From Aliterella atlantica CENA595 (GTDB taxonomy: Bacteria; Cyanobacteriota; Cyanobacteriia; Cyanobacteriales; Chroococcidiopsidaceae): 64,000 nucleotides of DNA. Each line of letters starts with the position of its first letter. Position 1 is the stretch's first letter. Below are positions 25,883 to 35,317 of this stretch, piece by piece. The stretch covers positions 1-64,000 of the forward strand of contig NZ_JYON01000014.1 in the NCBI RefSeq assembly GCF_000952155.1, given 5' to 3'. The position numbers were made by a program, and so were the translations under genes. The notes beneath the pieces are model-generated. The model did no database searches and was not told the origin of the DNA. It was given only the letters and a program-made list of their open reading frames with translations.

Positions 25883-26968
25883 GTGCCAAAATTCGCCAAG
25901 TGTTTGCTAATTGGATCTACAGAAGCTAATAGCGGTAAGTCTGCTACTGTACTAGGCTTGTCTAGTCAGCTTCAAGCAAAAGGAATTGATATTGCCTACG
26001 GGAAGCCTTTGGGTAGTTATTATGACGGTCAAGCTGAAGCTTTAGAAGCAGATGTCCAATTTGTAACTCAAATGCTGAATTTGCCAGCAAATCGGCTGCT
26101 CCCAACTTTACTGCATTTAAATGAAGCTAGCGTACAGAAACGCTTGAGCGGCGAAGATCTCACCAACTACAACCAAGGCGCAATCGAATACTTGCAAAAT
26201 AGCGGCGATTTAGTCTTGCTAGAAGGTCCTGGAACCCTAGAAGAAGGCAATTTATTCGATCTCAGTTTGATGCAAGTAGCTCAAGCAGTGGATGCAGCAG
26301 TGCTATTGGTAGCCCGCTACAAATCAGTTTTGTCAATTGAGCCATTGCTATCAGCAAAACAACGCTTAGGCGATCGCTTAATTGGCGTATTGCTCAATGA
26401 TATCCCTAGCCAAGAACTAGAAACTGTAAATTCTTCGCTGCGCCCGTTTTTAGAGCAGCAACAGATTCCCGTTTTGGGAATGCTCCCTAAAAATGCTTTA
26501 CTGCGTAGCGTCAGCGTCGCCGAACTTGTCAACCAATTGCAAGCCGAAATACTTTGCCGCAGCGATCGCACTGATTTGATGGTAGAAAGCCTAGCAATTG
26601 GCGCAATGAACGTAAACTCAGCCCTCAAGTATTTTCGCAAGCGCCGCAACATGGCTGTAGTCACAGGAGGCGATCGCGTGGAAATTCAGCTAGCAGCTTT
26701 AGAAAGCTCTACTCAATGCCTAATTCTCACCGGACAGTTGCCCCCGCCTGCATTTATTCTCAATAAAGCTGAAGAATTAGAAATTCCCATTTTGTCGGTA
26801 GATCTCGATACTCTCTCTACAGTAGAAATCATCGATCGCACTTTTGGACAAGTCCGCCTGCACGAACCAATTAAAGTAGATTGCATCCGTCAATTAATGC
26901 AAGCGCATTTTGATACTGACCGTTTGCTGACTCAACTTGGTTTAAGTCCAGCCGTAGCTTTACCATAA
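25883..26968 (+). CDS. BioD-like P-loop protein with DRTGG domain (phosphotransacetylase N-terminal family)
   Basis: The start is a GTG at 25883 (GTGCCAAAA), giving 361 residues. Residues about 1-210 are a dethiobiotin-synthetase-like P-loop domain (LLIGSTEANSGKSATVLG; LVLLEGPGTLEEG). Residues about 220-330 fit a DRTGG domain (NVNSALKYFRKRRNMAVVTGGDRVEIQLAA). This pair is the regulatory N-terminal half of large phosphotransacetylases; the catalytic Pta half is absent. It may be a regulator or small-molecule sensor. A functional link to ackA 15 kb away is only a guess. Confidence 0.8.
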   Translation: MPKFAKCLLIGSTEANSGKSATVLGLSSQLQAKGIDIAYGKPLGSYYDGQAEALEADVQFVTQMLNLPANRLLPTLLHLNEASVQKRLSGEDLTNYNQGAIEYLQNSGDLVLLEGPGTLEEGNLFDLSLMQVAQAVDAAVLLVARYKSVLSIEPLLSAKQRLGDRLIGVLLNDIPSQELETVNSSLRPFLEQQQIPVLGMLPKNALLRSVSVAELVNQLQAEILCRSDRTDLMVESLAIGAMNVNSALKYFRKRRNMAVVTGGDRVEIQLAALESSTQCLILTGQLPPPAFILNKAEELEIPILSVDLDTLSTVEIIDRTFGQVRLHEPIKVDCIRQLMQAHFDTDRLLTQLGLSPAVALP

Positions 26969-27028
26969 TTAAACGATTAGCTACTCTGTCTGCTAAAATA
27001 ACTGGGTTGTTTTACTGCGATCGCGTCT

Positions 27029-27532
27029 TTGAGCCAGTCAATAGACTTACCCAAAATTGATACATTAGCGCAAGAACTAGCCACAATCCAACAGACAGGT
27101 TCCAAGCGGATTGCTTTGCTTGGTTCGCGCCATGTCCCTCTTACTCATCAGCACCTAATCGAAATGATGAGTTATGCCTTAGTTTTATCGGGAAATCGGT
27201 TGCTCACTTCTGGAGCAACAGGTACTAATTCTGCTGCTATTCGCGGCGCTATGCGTGCCGATCCCAATTTGCTTACAGTAATTTTGCCCCAAAGCTTGGC
27301 GCGTCAACCTCAAGAATCTCGCCAGCAATTAGAGCAAGTGATGCACTTAGTCGAAAATCCTGGTAACGATCAACTGTCGCTAGCAGAAGCAAGTTCTTTG
27401 TGCAATCAGGAAATTGTCTCTCGTTGTCAGCAATTAATCTGCTTTGCGTTTCACGACAGCCGCACGTTACTGCAAACTTGCACTGAAGCAGAAGATCAAC
27501 GCAAAGTAGTAACTTTGTTTTACTTCGATTAA
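27029..27532 (+). CDS. DprA/SLOG-like 'DNA recombination-mediator protein A'
   Basis: The frame is closed upstream (TAA at 26999), and TTG 27029 is the best start, giving 167 residues. The Rossmann-like SLOG core shows RIALLGSRHVPLTHQHLIEMMSYALVLSGNRLLTSGATGTNSAAIRGA, with the S/T-G-A-x-G-x-N/D loop of DprA. It is much shorter than true DprA (about 360 aa), lacking the SAM-like and winged-helix parts. It may bind a nucleotide rather than act in transformation. A MAPEG gene starts 2 bp after the stop. Confidence 0.7.
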   Translation: MSQSIDLPKIDTLAQELATIQQTGSKRIALLGSRHVPLTHQHLIEMMSYALVLSGNRLLTSGATGTNSAAIRGAMRADPNLLTVILPQSLARQPQESRQQLEQVMHLVENPGNDQLSLAEASSLCNQEIVSRCQQLICFAFHDSRTLLQTCTEAEDQRKVVTLFYFD

Positions 27533-27534
27533 GC

Positions 27535-27966
27535 ATGACGATACCTCAACTCACAGCACCGACAATATTTTTGGTCAGTATTGCGATTGCGGCAGTATTA
27601 ATTTACGTGCCTTACTTAGCAGTATTTTACGGGCGATTGCAAGTCGGTTACGATATTGCAGCGCCCCGCGCTTTGTTTGACAAGCTGCCGCCTTACGCCC
27701 AACGCGCTACTTGGGCGCATCAAAATTCGTTTGAAGCATTTCCCATTTTTGCCGCAGCGGCACTGATGGCTTATATTACAGGGCAAAATTCTCAGTTAGC
27801 TATAGCTAGTGCGATCGCTTTTGTTATCGCGAGGCTGCTGTACTCTGTTTTTTATATTGCTAACATACCGTTAGGGCGCAGTTTGATGTTTGGTATCGGT
27901 AGCGTTTGTTCTGGCATTTTGTTTGTTTCGAGCATTTTGTCAGCCAATAGCGCCTTACTACCCTAA
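27535..27966 (+). CDS. MAPEG family membrane protein
   Basis: The protein has 143 residues and four membrane helices. The [18 protein letters not shown] segment near the C-terminus and the [25 protein letters not shown] loop are typical of the MAPEG (glutathione-dependent eicosanoid-type) family in bacteria. The ATG follows the DprA-like stop by 2 bp, and a YajQ-type gene follows 29 bp later, so the three are probably co-transcribed. Confidence 0.88.
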   Translation: MTIPQLTAPTIFLVSIAIAAVLIYVPYLAVFYGRLQVGYDIAAPRALFDKLPPYAQRATWAHQNSFEAFPIFAAAALMAYITGQNSQLAIASAIAFVIARLLYSVFYIANIPLGRSLMFGIGSVCSGILFVSSILSANSALLP

Positions 27967-27995
27967 AAACGCTTTGTAATAATACTTTTTTGCTC

Positions 27996-28487
27996 ATGGC
28001 TTCTAACTATTCCTTCGACATTGTCAGCGACTTTGACCAGCAAGAATTGGTTAACGCTATCGATCAAACTGTTCGAGAGATTAAAAGCCGCTACGACCTT
28101 AAAGATACACAAACAACTGTAGAGTTGGCTAACGAAGCGATCGCCATCAATACTGACAGTGAATTTACTTTAGATGCCGTCCACTCAATCTTGCAGCAAA
28201 AAGCCGCTAAACGCAATCTCTCGCTCAAGATTTTTGATTACGGTAAAGTAGAATCAGCTAGCGGTAATCGCGTCCGTCAAGAAATTAAGCTTAAAAAAGG
28301 CATTAGCCAAGAGATAGCTAAACAAATTAGCAAGCTAATTAGAGATGAATTTAAAAAGGTTCAACCCTCAATTCAAGGGGATGTTGTGCGCGTCTCTAGT
28401 AAGGACAAAGACGATTTACAGACAGTAATTCAACGCTTAAAACAGGAAGATTTACCTGTTGCTTTACAGTTTACCAACTATCGTTGA
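27996..28487 (+). CDS. YajQ family nucleotide/c-di-GMP-binding protein
   Basis: I chose ATG 27996 ([18 protein letters not shown]), the conserved start; a TTG two codons upstream is possible. The product has 163 residues, the family length, and ends in [11 protein letters not shown] as usual. Two RRM-like folds are expected. Some family members bind cyclic di-GMP; whether this one does is unknown. Confidence 0.93.
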   Translation: MASNYSFDIVSDFDQQELVNAIDQTVREIKSRYDLKDTQTTVELANEAIAINTDSEFTLDAVHSILQQKAAKRNLSLKIFDYGKVESASGNRVRQEIKLKKGISQEIAKQISKLIRDEFKKVQPSIQGDVVRVSSKDKDDLQTVIQRLKQEDLPVALQFTNYR

Positions 28488-29071
28488 TTAACTCTTAATT
28501 AATAAAAATTTAATTTGTTTAGGCAAATAAATATTTTCATCGCTTAATTCTATTGCAGTAATAGAACAAGCATTCTGGGCAGATTAAATATTCTTCTTAA
28601 AGATTAAAATCATATATATATAATATATATGAGTATCAAAGCAATAATGCCAGATATAGTTGACATTGTGAAATTGTATTTTTTACTACTTACCAATACT
28701 TACAATTTACCTTAGCTGTGATTTTTAATTATGCCTTTAAGGTCACTAGCAGATTAGTTTAGGTCTAGTGAAACTGTACATCTACAATCGTAGCGATCGT
28801 GCATATTCTGCATACACCTAGTATGCTAGATATATTTAGTATAATTTAAAACAAAAATAAATAAGTATACAAAAGCATCATTTAATACTTTATTTTTTAA
28901 CAAAATTGTTGTAAGTTTATTTTTAAACAAATAAATAGTAAATTTTGTGTCGAATTCTTCTGTATTTTTAGTATTCGTTGATTTAACTTATTGAATCGAC
29001 TTAGAGAGAAATCAAAGATTCTTCCTGAGCTTGCTTGAATTTTTACAACCTCAGCAAAGATATCTGTATTG
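28488..29071. other. AT-rich upstream region of the exopolysaccharide locus
   Basis: No gene is seen in this 584-bp strongly AT-rich spacer. It holds an alternating TA palindrome at 28611-28631 (CATATATAT ... ATATATATG) and a hairpin at 28810-28826 (GCATAC / GTATGC, loop ACCTA). It is the obvious place for the promoter and controls of the 29-41 kb locus. Confidence 0.6.
28810..28826. promoter_or_regulatory. inverted repeat upstream of the exopolysaccharide genes
   Basis: GCATAC-ACCTA-GTATGC is a perfect 6-bp inverted repeat with a 5-base centre, 246 bp before the first glycosyltransferase. It could be an operator or a leader hairpin. Unsupported by any second copy. Confidence 0.3.
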
Positions 29072-30283
29072 ATGCGTAAGCCTGTATTAACAATTTTTTA
29101 TCAATTTAATCCTTGGCAATCTACTATCGGCGGAATTCAAACAATAATCAACAACTTTATTAAGTATGCTCCTGATGAATTTGACGTAAGGGTTGTTGGC
29201 ACAAGTGACAAGCATAACGAGCAGAAAAAACAATGGCAAGAAGCCGAACTAGCAGGTAGAAAAGTACAGTTTATGCCTCTTTTCAACCTGGAAAATGATA
29301 ATGTTAGAAGTTTAGTTCCTACTACCTTAAAGTACACGGCAGCACTTCTCGGTCAGTCTTTGGCTTCTGATTTTATGCATTTTCATCGCCTCGAACACAC
29401 TTTAGCAACGCTGAACTGGTCGGGAGATAAAACATTGTTTATTCATAACGATATTCACCAACAAATGCAGTCTAAAGAAGATGCAAACGCTATTCTTTGG
29501 CGACGGTTTCCTCAAGCATATTTTTTGTTGGAAAGTTTGTTAGTAAAGCAATTTGAGCGCATAGTTTCCTGCAACTCGGAATCTGTAAAACTTTATCAGC
29601 AGAGATATCCAGCAATTGCCGATCGCGTTTCTTTCATAAAAAACACAGTAGATAACCAAATTTTTTATCAACTGCCGCTAGCAGAAAGGCAAGCGAAAAA
29701 GGCGGCTCTAATCCAAAAGTTAGAACTTCCTGAAGATACTGAGTTCGTGCTATTTGCGGGTCGTTTGCATCCGCAAAAAGATCCGATACTTTTAGTCAGA
29801 GCTATTGCCGAATTAACCGATCTAAAAAAATTGCATCTACTGATTGCTGGTGAAGGAGAATTAGCGCTGCAAGTGCGTTCTGAGATCGAACGACTAGGGC
29901 TGTCTCCAAGAGTAACAATGTTGGGACCAGTCATTCAAGCTGAACTTGCCCAGCTACATCAAATTGCTAGCGTGTTTGTTCTCAGTAGTGCTTATGAAGG
30001 CTTACCTTTAGTGGTTTTGGAAGCACTTGCCTGTGGAACCCCAGTAGTAACAACTGACTGCGGTGAAACACCGAAACTACTACATAGCGATTGTGGTGTT
30101 GTTTGCCCTGAACGTACTCCTAACGCGATCGCGTCTGCAGTGCGTCAAGTAACGCAACACCCAGAAAAATATTCAACTCAAGCTTGCGTGCGTGCAGCCC
30201 AACCTTACATTGCTGGCAATGTAATTGGTGAAGTCTATAGCGAGATGTTGTACCGATGGGAGAAGCAAATCGCATCTACCTAA
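29072..30283 (+). CDS. glycosyltransferase family 4
   Basis: I chose ATG 29072 (MRKPVLTIFYQFNPW); a TTG directly before it is possible. The product has 403 residues. GT-B fold, GT4 features: an N-terminal acceptor domain with STIGGIQTIINNF, FAGRLHPQKDP at the start of the donor domain (about 230) and the E-x7-E motif SSAYEGLPLVVLEALACGTPVV. The retaining enzyme should add a sugar to the lipid-linked repeat unit. The next gene starts 38 bp later. Confidence 0.88.
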   Translation: MRKPVLTIFYQFNPWQSTIGGIQTIINNFIKYAPDEFDVRVVGTSDKHNEQKKQWQEAELAGRKVQFMPLFNLENDNVRSLVPTTLKYTAALLGQSLASDFMHFHRLEHTLATLNWSGDKTLFIHNDIHQQMQSKEDANAILWRRFPQAYFLLESLLVKQFERIVSCNSESVKLYQQRYPAIADRVSFIKNTVDNQIFYQLPLAERQAKKAALIQKLELPEDTEFVLFAGRLHPQKDPILLVRAIAELTDLKKLHLLIAGEGELALQVRSEIERLGLSPRVTMLGPVIQAELAQLHQIASVFVLSSAYEGLPLVVLEALACGTPVVTTDCGETPKLLHSDCGVVCPERTPNAIASAVRQVTQHPEKYSTQACVRAAQPYIAGNVIGEVYSEMLYRWEKQIAST

Positions 30284-30321
30284 TCTCAAACGTAAATGTA
30301 TTTAAGCGAGGCATAGTTTCC

Positions 30322-31485
30322 ATGAAAATTGCTGTAATTGGTGCTAAAGGATTACCTCCAAAACAAGGTGGCATTGAACACTACTGTGCTGAAGTTTACC
30401 CCCGGATGGTTGCCCAAGGACATTCTGTAGACTTGTTTGCGCGATCGTCTTACACTGATTTTGCCTGGAAGCAAGAATATGATTATGAAGGGGTAAGGGT
30501 AATTTCTCTACCTTGTGTAGGTTGGAGAGGAGTAGATGCCTTTAGCAGTTCGGCAGTAGGGGCAATTTCTGCTATCGCTGCAAACTACGACATAATTCAT
30601 TTTCACGCTTTAGGTCCGGCTTTGTTTAGCTGTTTGCCTAAAATTGCTTCATCAGCAAAAGTTGTTGTTACCTGTCAAGGTTTAGATTGGCAACGGGCAA
30701 AGTGGGGTAATCTTTCCAGCCGTTTGATCAAGCTGGGAGAGAGCACCGCCGCCCGCTATGCAGATGGAATAATTGTAGTTTCCGAAGAACTCCGTTCCTA
30801 CTTTTTCCGTACTTACGAACGGCAAGCAGTCTATATTCCCAACGCGCCTGCAAGCTACCCTAATTCAGACGCTAATTTTGCTTTTGGTACTTCTCTGAAT
30901 TTAGAGCAAAATCGCTACTTATTATTTCTAGGCAGATTAGTACCAGAAAAACGCCCTGACTTGCTGATTGAAGCTTTCCAAAAACTTAAACCGCAGGGGT
31001 GGAAACTTGTGCTAGCTGGTGGAGTTAGCGATACCGAGCTTTATGTTTCCCAGCTATTAGAGGCGATTTCTAACGATCCAAACGTAGTATTAGCAGGCGA
31101 ATTGCGGGGCGCTCGCTTGGCAGAAATTGTCCGAGGAGCAGGATTGTTTGTATTGCCATCGGATGTAGAAGGCTTGCCATTATCGATGTTGGAAGCAATG
31201 CGAGAAGGTATTCCAGTTGTAGCTAGTAACATTCCTCCCCATCAGCAACTTATCGATGAAAGACGTGGGGTACTATTTCAATCTGGAGACTTAGATTCTT
31301 GTATCGAGCAACTCGACTGGGCAATTAGTCATCTTCAACAAATGCAAGATAAGGCGCAAATAGCAAAGCAGTATGTTAACCTCAACTATAATTGGGACAA
31401 AATCACTGATGAAAACATCAACTTGTATCAAGCTCTCTACGGTAGATCTAAAAAATTGCTTGCCCAAGAAAGAAAAACTTTTTAA
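30322..31485 (+). CDS. glycosyltransferase family 4
   Basis: I chose ATG 30322 (MKIAVIGAKGLPPKQGG), with AGCGAGG at 30305-30311 as a ribosome binding site. An upstream in-frame start would run back into the previous gene. The 387-residue protein has the GT4 N-terminal GGIEHYCAEVYPR loop, LFLGRLVPEKRPDLL and LPSDVEGLPLSMLEAMREGIPVV (E-x7-E). It resembles the rhamnosyl/mannosyltransferases of exopolysaccharide clusters. Confidence 0.87.
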   Translation: MKIAVIGAKGLPPKQGGIEHYCAEVYPRMVAQGHSVDLFARSSYTDFAWKQEYDYEGVRVISLPCVGWRGVDAFSSSAVGAISAIAANYDIIHFHALGPALFSCLPKIASSAKVVVTCQGLDWQRAKWGNLSSRLIKLGESTAARYADGIIVVSEELRSYFFRTYERQAVYIPNAPASYPNSDANFAFGTSLNLEQNRYLLFLGRLVPEKRPDLLIEAFQKLKPQGWKLVLAGGVSDTELYVSQLLEAISNDPNVVLAGELRGARLAEIVRGAGLFVLPSDVEGLPLSMLEAMREGIPVVASNIPPHQQLIDERRGVLFQSGDLDSCIEQLDWAISHLQQMQDKAQIAKQYVNLNYNWDKITDENINLYQALYGRSKKLLAQERKTF

Positions 31486-31574
31486 TCGAAACTAATCTTG
31501 GCAGCACTTAGTCAACATCAGCTATTGCAGCAAACAAGAATCGCTCAAGTGCTAAACTCCTTATCTGCTACTTT

Positions 31575-33797
31575 ATGAAGTATTTAAAACCTGTAATAAC
31601 GGTAGATTCTAGAGAACCTGAAGAGATAAATTTTTCCAAGGTCTTTTCAATAATAAAACGTCGCTGGAAGCCTGCTTTAGGTGTTTTTGGAGTCACTTCT
31701 GTCATTATAGGTTTGGGAGTTTTGACTAAGCCCCCTTCTTATACAGCCCAAGGAAAGCTCTTGCTCAAGCTAGATGCTACGCCTTCATTGACTGGAATAC
31801 AGTCCCCAAGGGAGAATATTTCTACTTTCACTCCTTTAACTTCAGAGGGGAATCCTTTAAAAACAGAAACAGAAATTCTGCTTTCAACTCCTTTGATCCA
31901 AGAAACTATTAGGCAACTGAATCTAAAAGACGAACAAGGTAACGCTAGAGCGGAAACAGAAATTCAGAAGCAACTTCAGATAATAAATGTACCTGGAGCA
32001 GACGTTCTGCAGGTTTCTTATACAGGCAAAAATCCCCAAGAATCTGCAGAGATTGTAAATCATCTGATGAGCATATATATCAATAACAACATTGATAACA
32101 ATCGTTCGCAAGCGATCGCTGCTCGTAAGTTTATTTCTGCTCAGTTACCAATAGCAGATGTTGCTGTTGAGCGTGCAGAAGCAGAATTACGTAAATTTAA
32201 AGAACTCAATCAAATTGTAGATTTAAACCAGGAAGCAACTTCAACAGTAGAGATTATTAAAAATATTGAACAACAGATTACTCAAACTCAGGCAGAACTT
32301 GCTGAAGCTAACAACTACTACCAAGTATTCCAGAAACAAATTCAAAGTCAACTAGGTATGAGCGTGCAGGATGCCTTAGCTAGAAGCGCTCTTAGCCAGT
32401 CGGCAGGAGTACAAGATATTCTCAAAAAATATCAGCAGGTACAAAGCGAGTTAGCAATCCAAGCAACCCGTTTGAGTGATAATCATCCAAGTATAATTAA
32501 TCTTAAAAGGCAAGAAACAGCATTAAAAGAGCTATTAAAAACTCGCGTAGAAGCAGTTGTAAAGCAGCAAAATGTAGTAGCCCAGGAAAACTTTCAATTT
32601 GAGGAACCGCAACAAAATCTACTTGAAGAACTTGTTAAAGCACAAGCTAAATCTTTGAGTTTATCTAGCCGTTTAGCTGCACTTGAAAACGCCAAAACTA
32701 ATTATCAGCAAAGAGCCACTAACCTACCTAAATTAGATAAAGAACAGCGACAGCTACAGCGAAAACTAGAAGTAGCCCAATCTACCTATCAGACTCTTCT
32801 GCAAAAGTTGCAAGAAGTGCAAGTTACACAAAATCAAAATATAGGTAACGCTCGGATTATTGAGGCTGCTGCAATTCCTCGAAGCCCGTCAGATTCTACC
32901 AAAAAACTTGTGATTTTAGGCGGAGGAGGAATAGCTGGTATTTTACTGGCAATTTTCACTATTTTTATTCTTGAGTTGGTGGATAAATCTAGTACCAAGG
33001 TTAAAGAAACACAAGACATATTTGGCTGTACATTGTTAGGGGTGATCCCTTATTTCGGGAATCTTAGTAAATACAACTCTCAACTGCAAAATGTAGAACA
33101 AGCTGCTACGAGAATTGACGTTCAAGATAATGAATTCTACAAAAATATCCAAACTAATTTAAAATTTCGCAGTTTAGAACAAAGTCTAAAAGTTATTGTT
33201 ATAGCTAGCGCTGTTCATAACGAAGGAAAATCTACGGTTGCGGCTAATTTAGCAGCAGCAATGGCTAAAGCAGGAAGTCGAGTTTTGTTAGTGGATGCAG
33301 ATATGCGCTTTCCATCTTTGCATACTGCATGGGATTTAACAAATGAAATTGGTTTGAGCAATGCGATCGTGGGACAATATGGATATAAAGTAGCAGTCAA
33401 AGCAATAACACCGAACTTAGATGTTTTGTGTTCTGGCGTTGTCCCTCCCAATCCATTAGCACTGCTTAATTCCGCTCAAATGGCTGCTTTAATTAGTGAG
33501 TTTTCTAGTAACTATAAGTTTGTAATTATTGACACGCCTTCTATTATTTATACTGCTGATGCTTTAGTGCTAAGTGAAATGGCAGATGGTGTTGTATTAG
33601 TAACTAGACCAGGTGTAATTGATGTTGATAGTGCTTATAGAGCCAAGGAAGCTTTGCACAATTCAAGATTGAATTTATTAGGGTTAATAATCAATGGTGT
33701 AGTGCAAAAAAACGAACATAAAAACTCTATTCATTATTTAGACAGATATACTCTAAAAGATTCTCAAGATCGTCAAAGCAACATCAGTTTAAACTAG
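31575..33797 (+). CDS. Wzc-type polysaccharide co-polymerase and tyrosine autokinase
   Basis: The protein has 740 residues. A Wzz domain begins at the N-terminus, with membrane helix 1 at about 31-51. A long periplasmic coiled-coil (about 180-440) is followed by helix 2 (about 443-468). The C-terminal BY-kinase domain shows Walker A HNEGKSTVAANLA (about 547-560), Walker A' LLVDADMRFP (about 571) and Walker B VIIDTPS (about 650). The C-terminal tail holds only two tyrosines (HYLDRY) rather than a long Tyr cluster. It controls chain length and export of the polysaccharide made by this locus. Confidence 0.92.
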   Translation: MKYLKPVITVDSREPEEINFSKVFSIIKRRWKPALGVFGVTSVIIGLGVLTKPPSYTAQGKLLLKLDATPSLTGIQSPRENISTFTPLTSEGNPLKTETEILLSTPLIQETIRQLNLKDEQGNARAETEIQKQLQIINVPGADVLQVSYTGKNPQESAEIVNHLMSIYINNNIDNNRSQAIAARKFISAQLPIADVAVERAEAELRKFKELNQIVDLNQEATSTVEIIKNIEQQITQTQAELAEANNYYQVFQKQIQSQLGMSVQDALARSALSQSAGVQDILKKYQQVQSELAIQATRLSDNHPSIINLKRQETALKELLKTRVEAVVKQQNVVAQENFQFEEPQQNLLEELVKAQAKSLSLSSRLAALENAKTNYQQRATNLPKLDKEQRQLQRKLEVAQSTYQTLLQKLQEVQVTQNQNIGNARIIEAAAIPRSPSDSTKKLVILGGGGIAGILLAIFTIFILELVDKSSTKVKETQDIFGCTLLGVIPYFGNLSKYNSQLQNVEQAATRIDVQDNEFYKNIQTNLKFRSLEQSLKVIVIASAVHNEGKSTVAANLAAAMAKAGSRVLLVDADMRFPSLHTAWDLTNEIGLSNAIVGQYGYKVAVKAITPNLDVLCSGVVPPNPLALLNSAQMAALISEFSSNYKFVIIDTPSIIYTADALVLSEMADGVVLVTRPGVIDVDSAYRAKEALHNSRLNLLGLIINGVVQKNEHKNSIHYLDRYTLKDSQDRQSNISLN

Positions 33798-33888
33798 ATT
33801 TGTGTAACAAGTAATACCTAGTTAAACAGATAAAAAACTAGGCAATTTGATAAATATGAAAACTTGAGAAGTCTGAGAAGCTGAAATT

Positions 33889-35196
33889 ATGTGCAAACAA
33901 AAATTAATTGAGGAAATATTTGTTGTCTTCTCACTTCTATTTTTTTCAGGAGCAGGGTCTTATTTTATAGCTCCTACAAATCCTTATTATCTAATAGTTC
34001 AAGTTGCAGCTTATAGCATTCAAATAATTACTATTTTCTTAATAATTGCTCGCTGGAAGACGATAGCAGCTTTCGTTATCAAAGAAAAAGTATTGTGGAT
34101 TTTAGTAGGACTTGCTTTAGCATCAGTCCTATGGTCTCAAATGCCATTGCCCGTGACTTTATCTTACGATATTGGACCTGGTAGCGGTGTCATACCTTTT
34201 ATTAAGGTAACTTTATTTAGCATTTATTTTGCGGCTTGCTATGGATTGAAAGAACAGATGCGGTTGTTGATGTGGGTATTCGGTATAGCAGTGCTATTTA
34301 GCATAGTAGTTGCTTTATTATTGCCGCACTATGGAGTGACAGGTAGTATGCTCATGCTGGCAGAAGATGCGCGTCATGTAGGAGCTTGGCGAGGACTTTA
34401 TGCACATAAAAATATTTTTGGGCTAGTTATGGTCTTAAGTGCAATAATTTTCTACTTAGGTAATAGCGATCGCCAACGTTGGATTGCTTGGATTGGGTTT
34501 AGCTTATCTGTTGCTCTAATTCTACTTTCAACCTCAAAAACCTCTTTAGTTTTACTGCTAACTTTTCTCGTCCTTACCCCTCTGTATAAAGCGTTGCGAT
34601 GGAATTACAGTGTGGCTATACCCTTTTTTATTGCTGTGATATTGATATCTGGAGGTGCTGGTGCTTGGTTTCTTGACAATGCTACAGTTATTTTGAGTAG
34701 TTTGGGGAAAGATATCACTTTTACTGGTCGTACAGATATTTGGGCTGCTGTCATCAATAAAATTTGGGAACGCCCTTGGCTCGGTTATGGATATCACGTA
34801 TTTTGGTTAGGTGTAGCAGATGGAACTATAGAATTGTGGTCTCCAACTGTTAATAAATTTATTCAGCCTGCTCATGCTCATAATGGTTTCTTAGAAATAG
34901 TCCTCGATCTAGGATTTGTGGGATTATTTTTATTTGTTTTTAGTTACATAAAAGTCTGCTTGCAAGCAATTAAATATTTACGTCTTAATAAGTCAGCAGA
35001 CGGTATAATGCCCCTAGCTTACTTACTTTTACTGCTCCAATCTAACCTATCTGAGCCTTTGCTAATGCGAGAGGATATATTTTGGATTTTATATGTATCA
35101 ATAACTTTGTCACTGCAAAATTTTGTTTCTTTGACAACCTCTAAGAACTTTTTCCAGCAGGAAGTAGAAAACAAAGCTTTAAGCTCGTTAGTTTAA
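33889..35196 (+). CDS. O-antigen ligase/polymerase family membrane protein (Wzy/WaaL type)
   Basis: The protein has 435 residues and roughly eleven membrane segments. The Wzy_C/O-antigen ligase loop is visible with GRTDIWAAVINKIWERPWLGYGY followed by HAHNGFLEIVLDLG. The second is the conserved His region that holds the lipid-linked sugar. Next to a Wzc kinase and a Wzx flippase, it most likely polymerises the repeat unit (Wzy role). Confidence 0.87.
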   Translation: MCKQKLIEEIFVVFSLLFFSGAGSYFIAPTNPYYLIVQVAAYSIQIITIFLIIARWKTIAAFVIKEKVLWILVGLALASVLWSQMPLPVTLSYDIGPGSGVIPFIKVTLFSIYFAACYGLKEQMRLLMWVFGIAVLFSIVVALLLPHYGVTGSMLMLAEDARHVGAWRGLYAHKNIFGLVMVLSAIIFYLGNSDRQRWIAWIGFSLSVALILLSTSKTSLVLLLTFLVLTPLYKALRWNYSVAIPFFIAVILISGGAGAWFLDNATVILSSLGKDITFTGRTDIWAAVINKIWERPWLGYGYHVFWLGVADGTIELWSPTVNKFIQPAHAHNGFLEIVLDLGFVGLFLFVFSYIKVCLQAIKYLRLNKSADGIMPLAYLLLLLQSNLSEPLLMREDIFWILYVSITLSLQNFVSLTTSKNFFQQEVENKALSSLV

Positions 35197-35317
35197 TAGT
35201 CATTAAGCTAAAAGAAAACCAATTGTATATAGTCAACAAAACTCATAAGTATTTTAAAAAATTAGTAGACACTTACAATTACAATGACATTCAAATCGAG
35301 AGGTTTTTAAATTAAAT

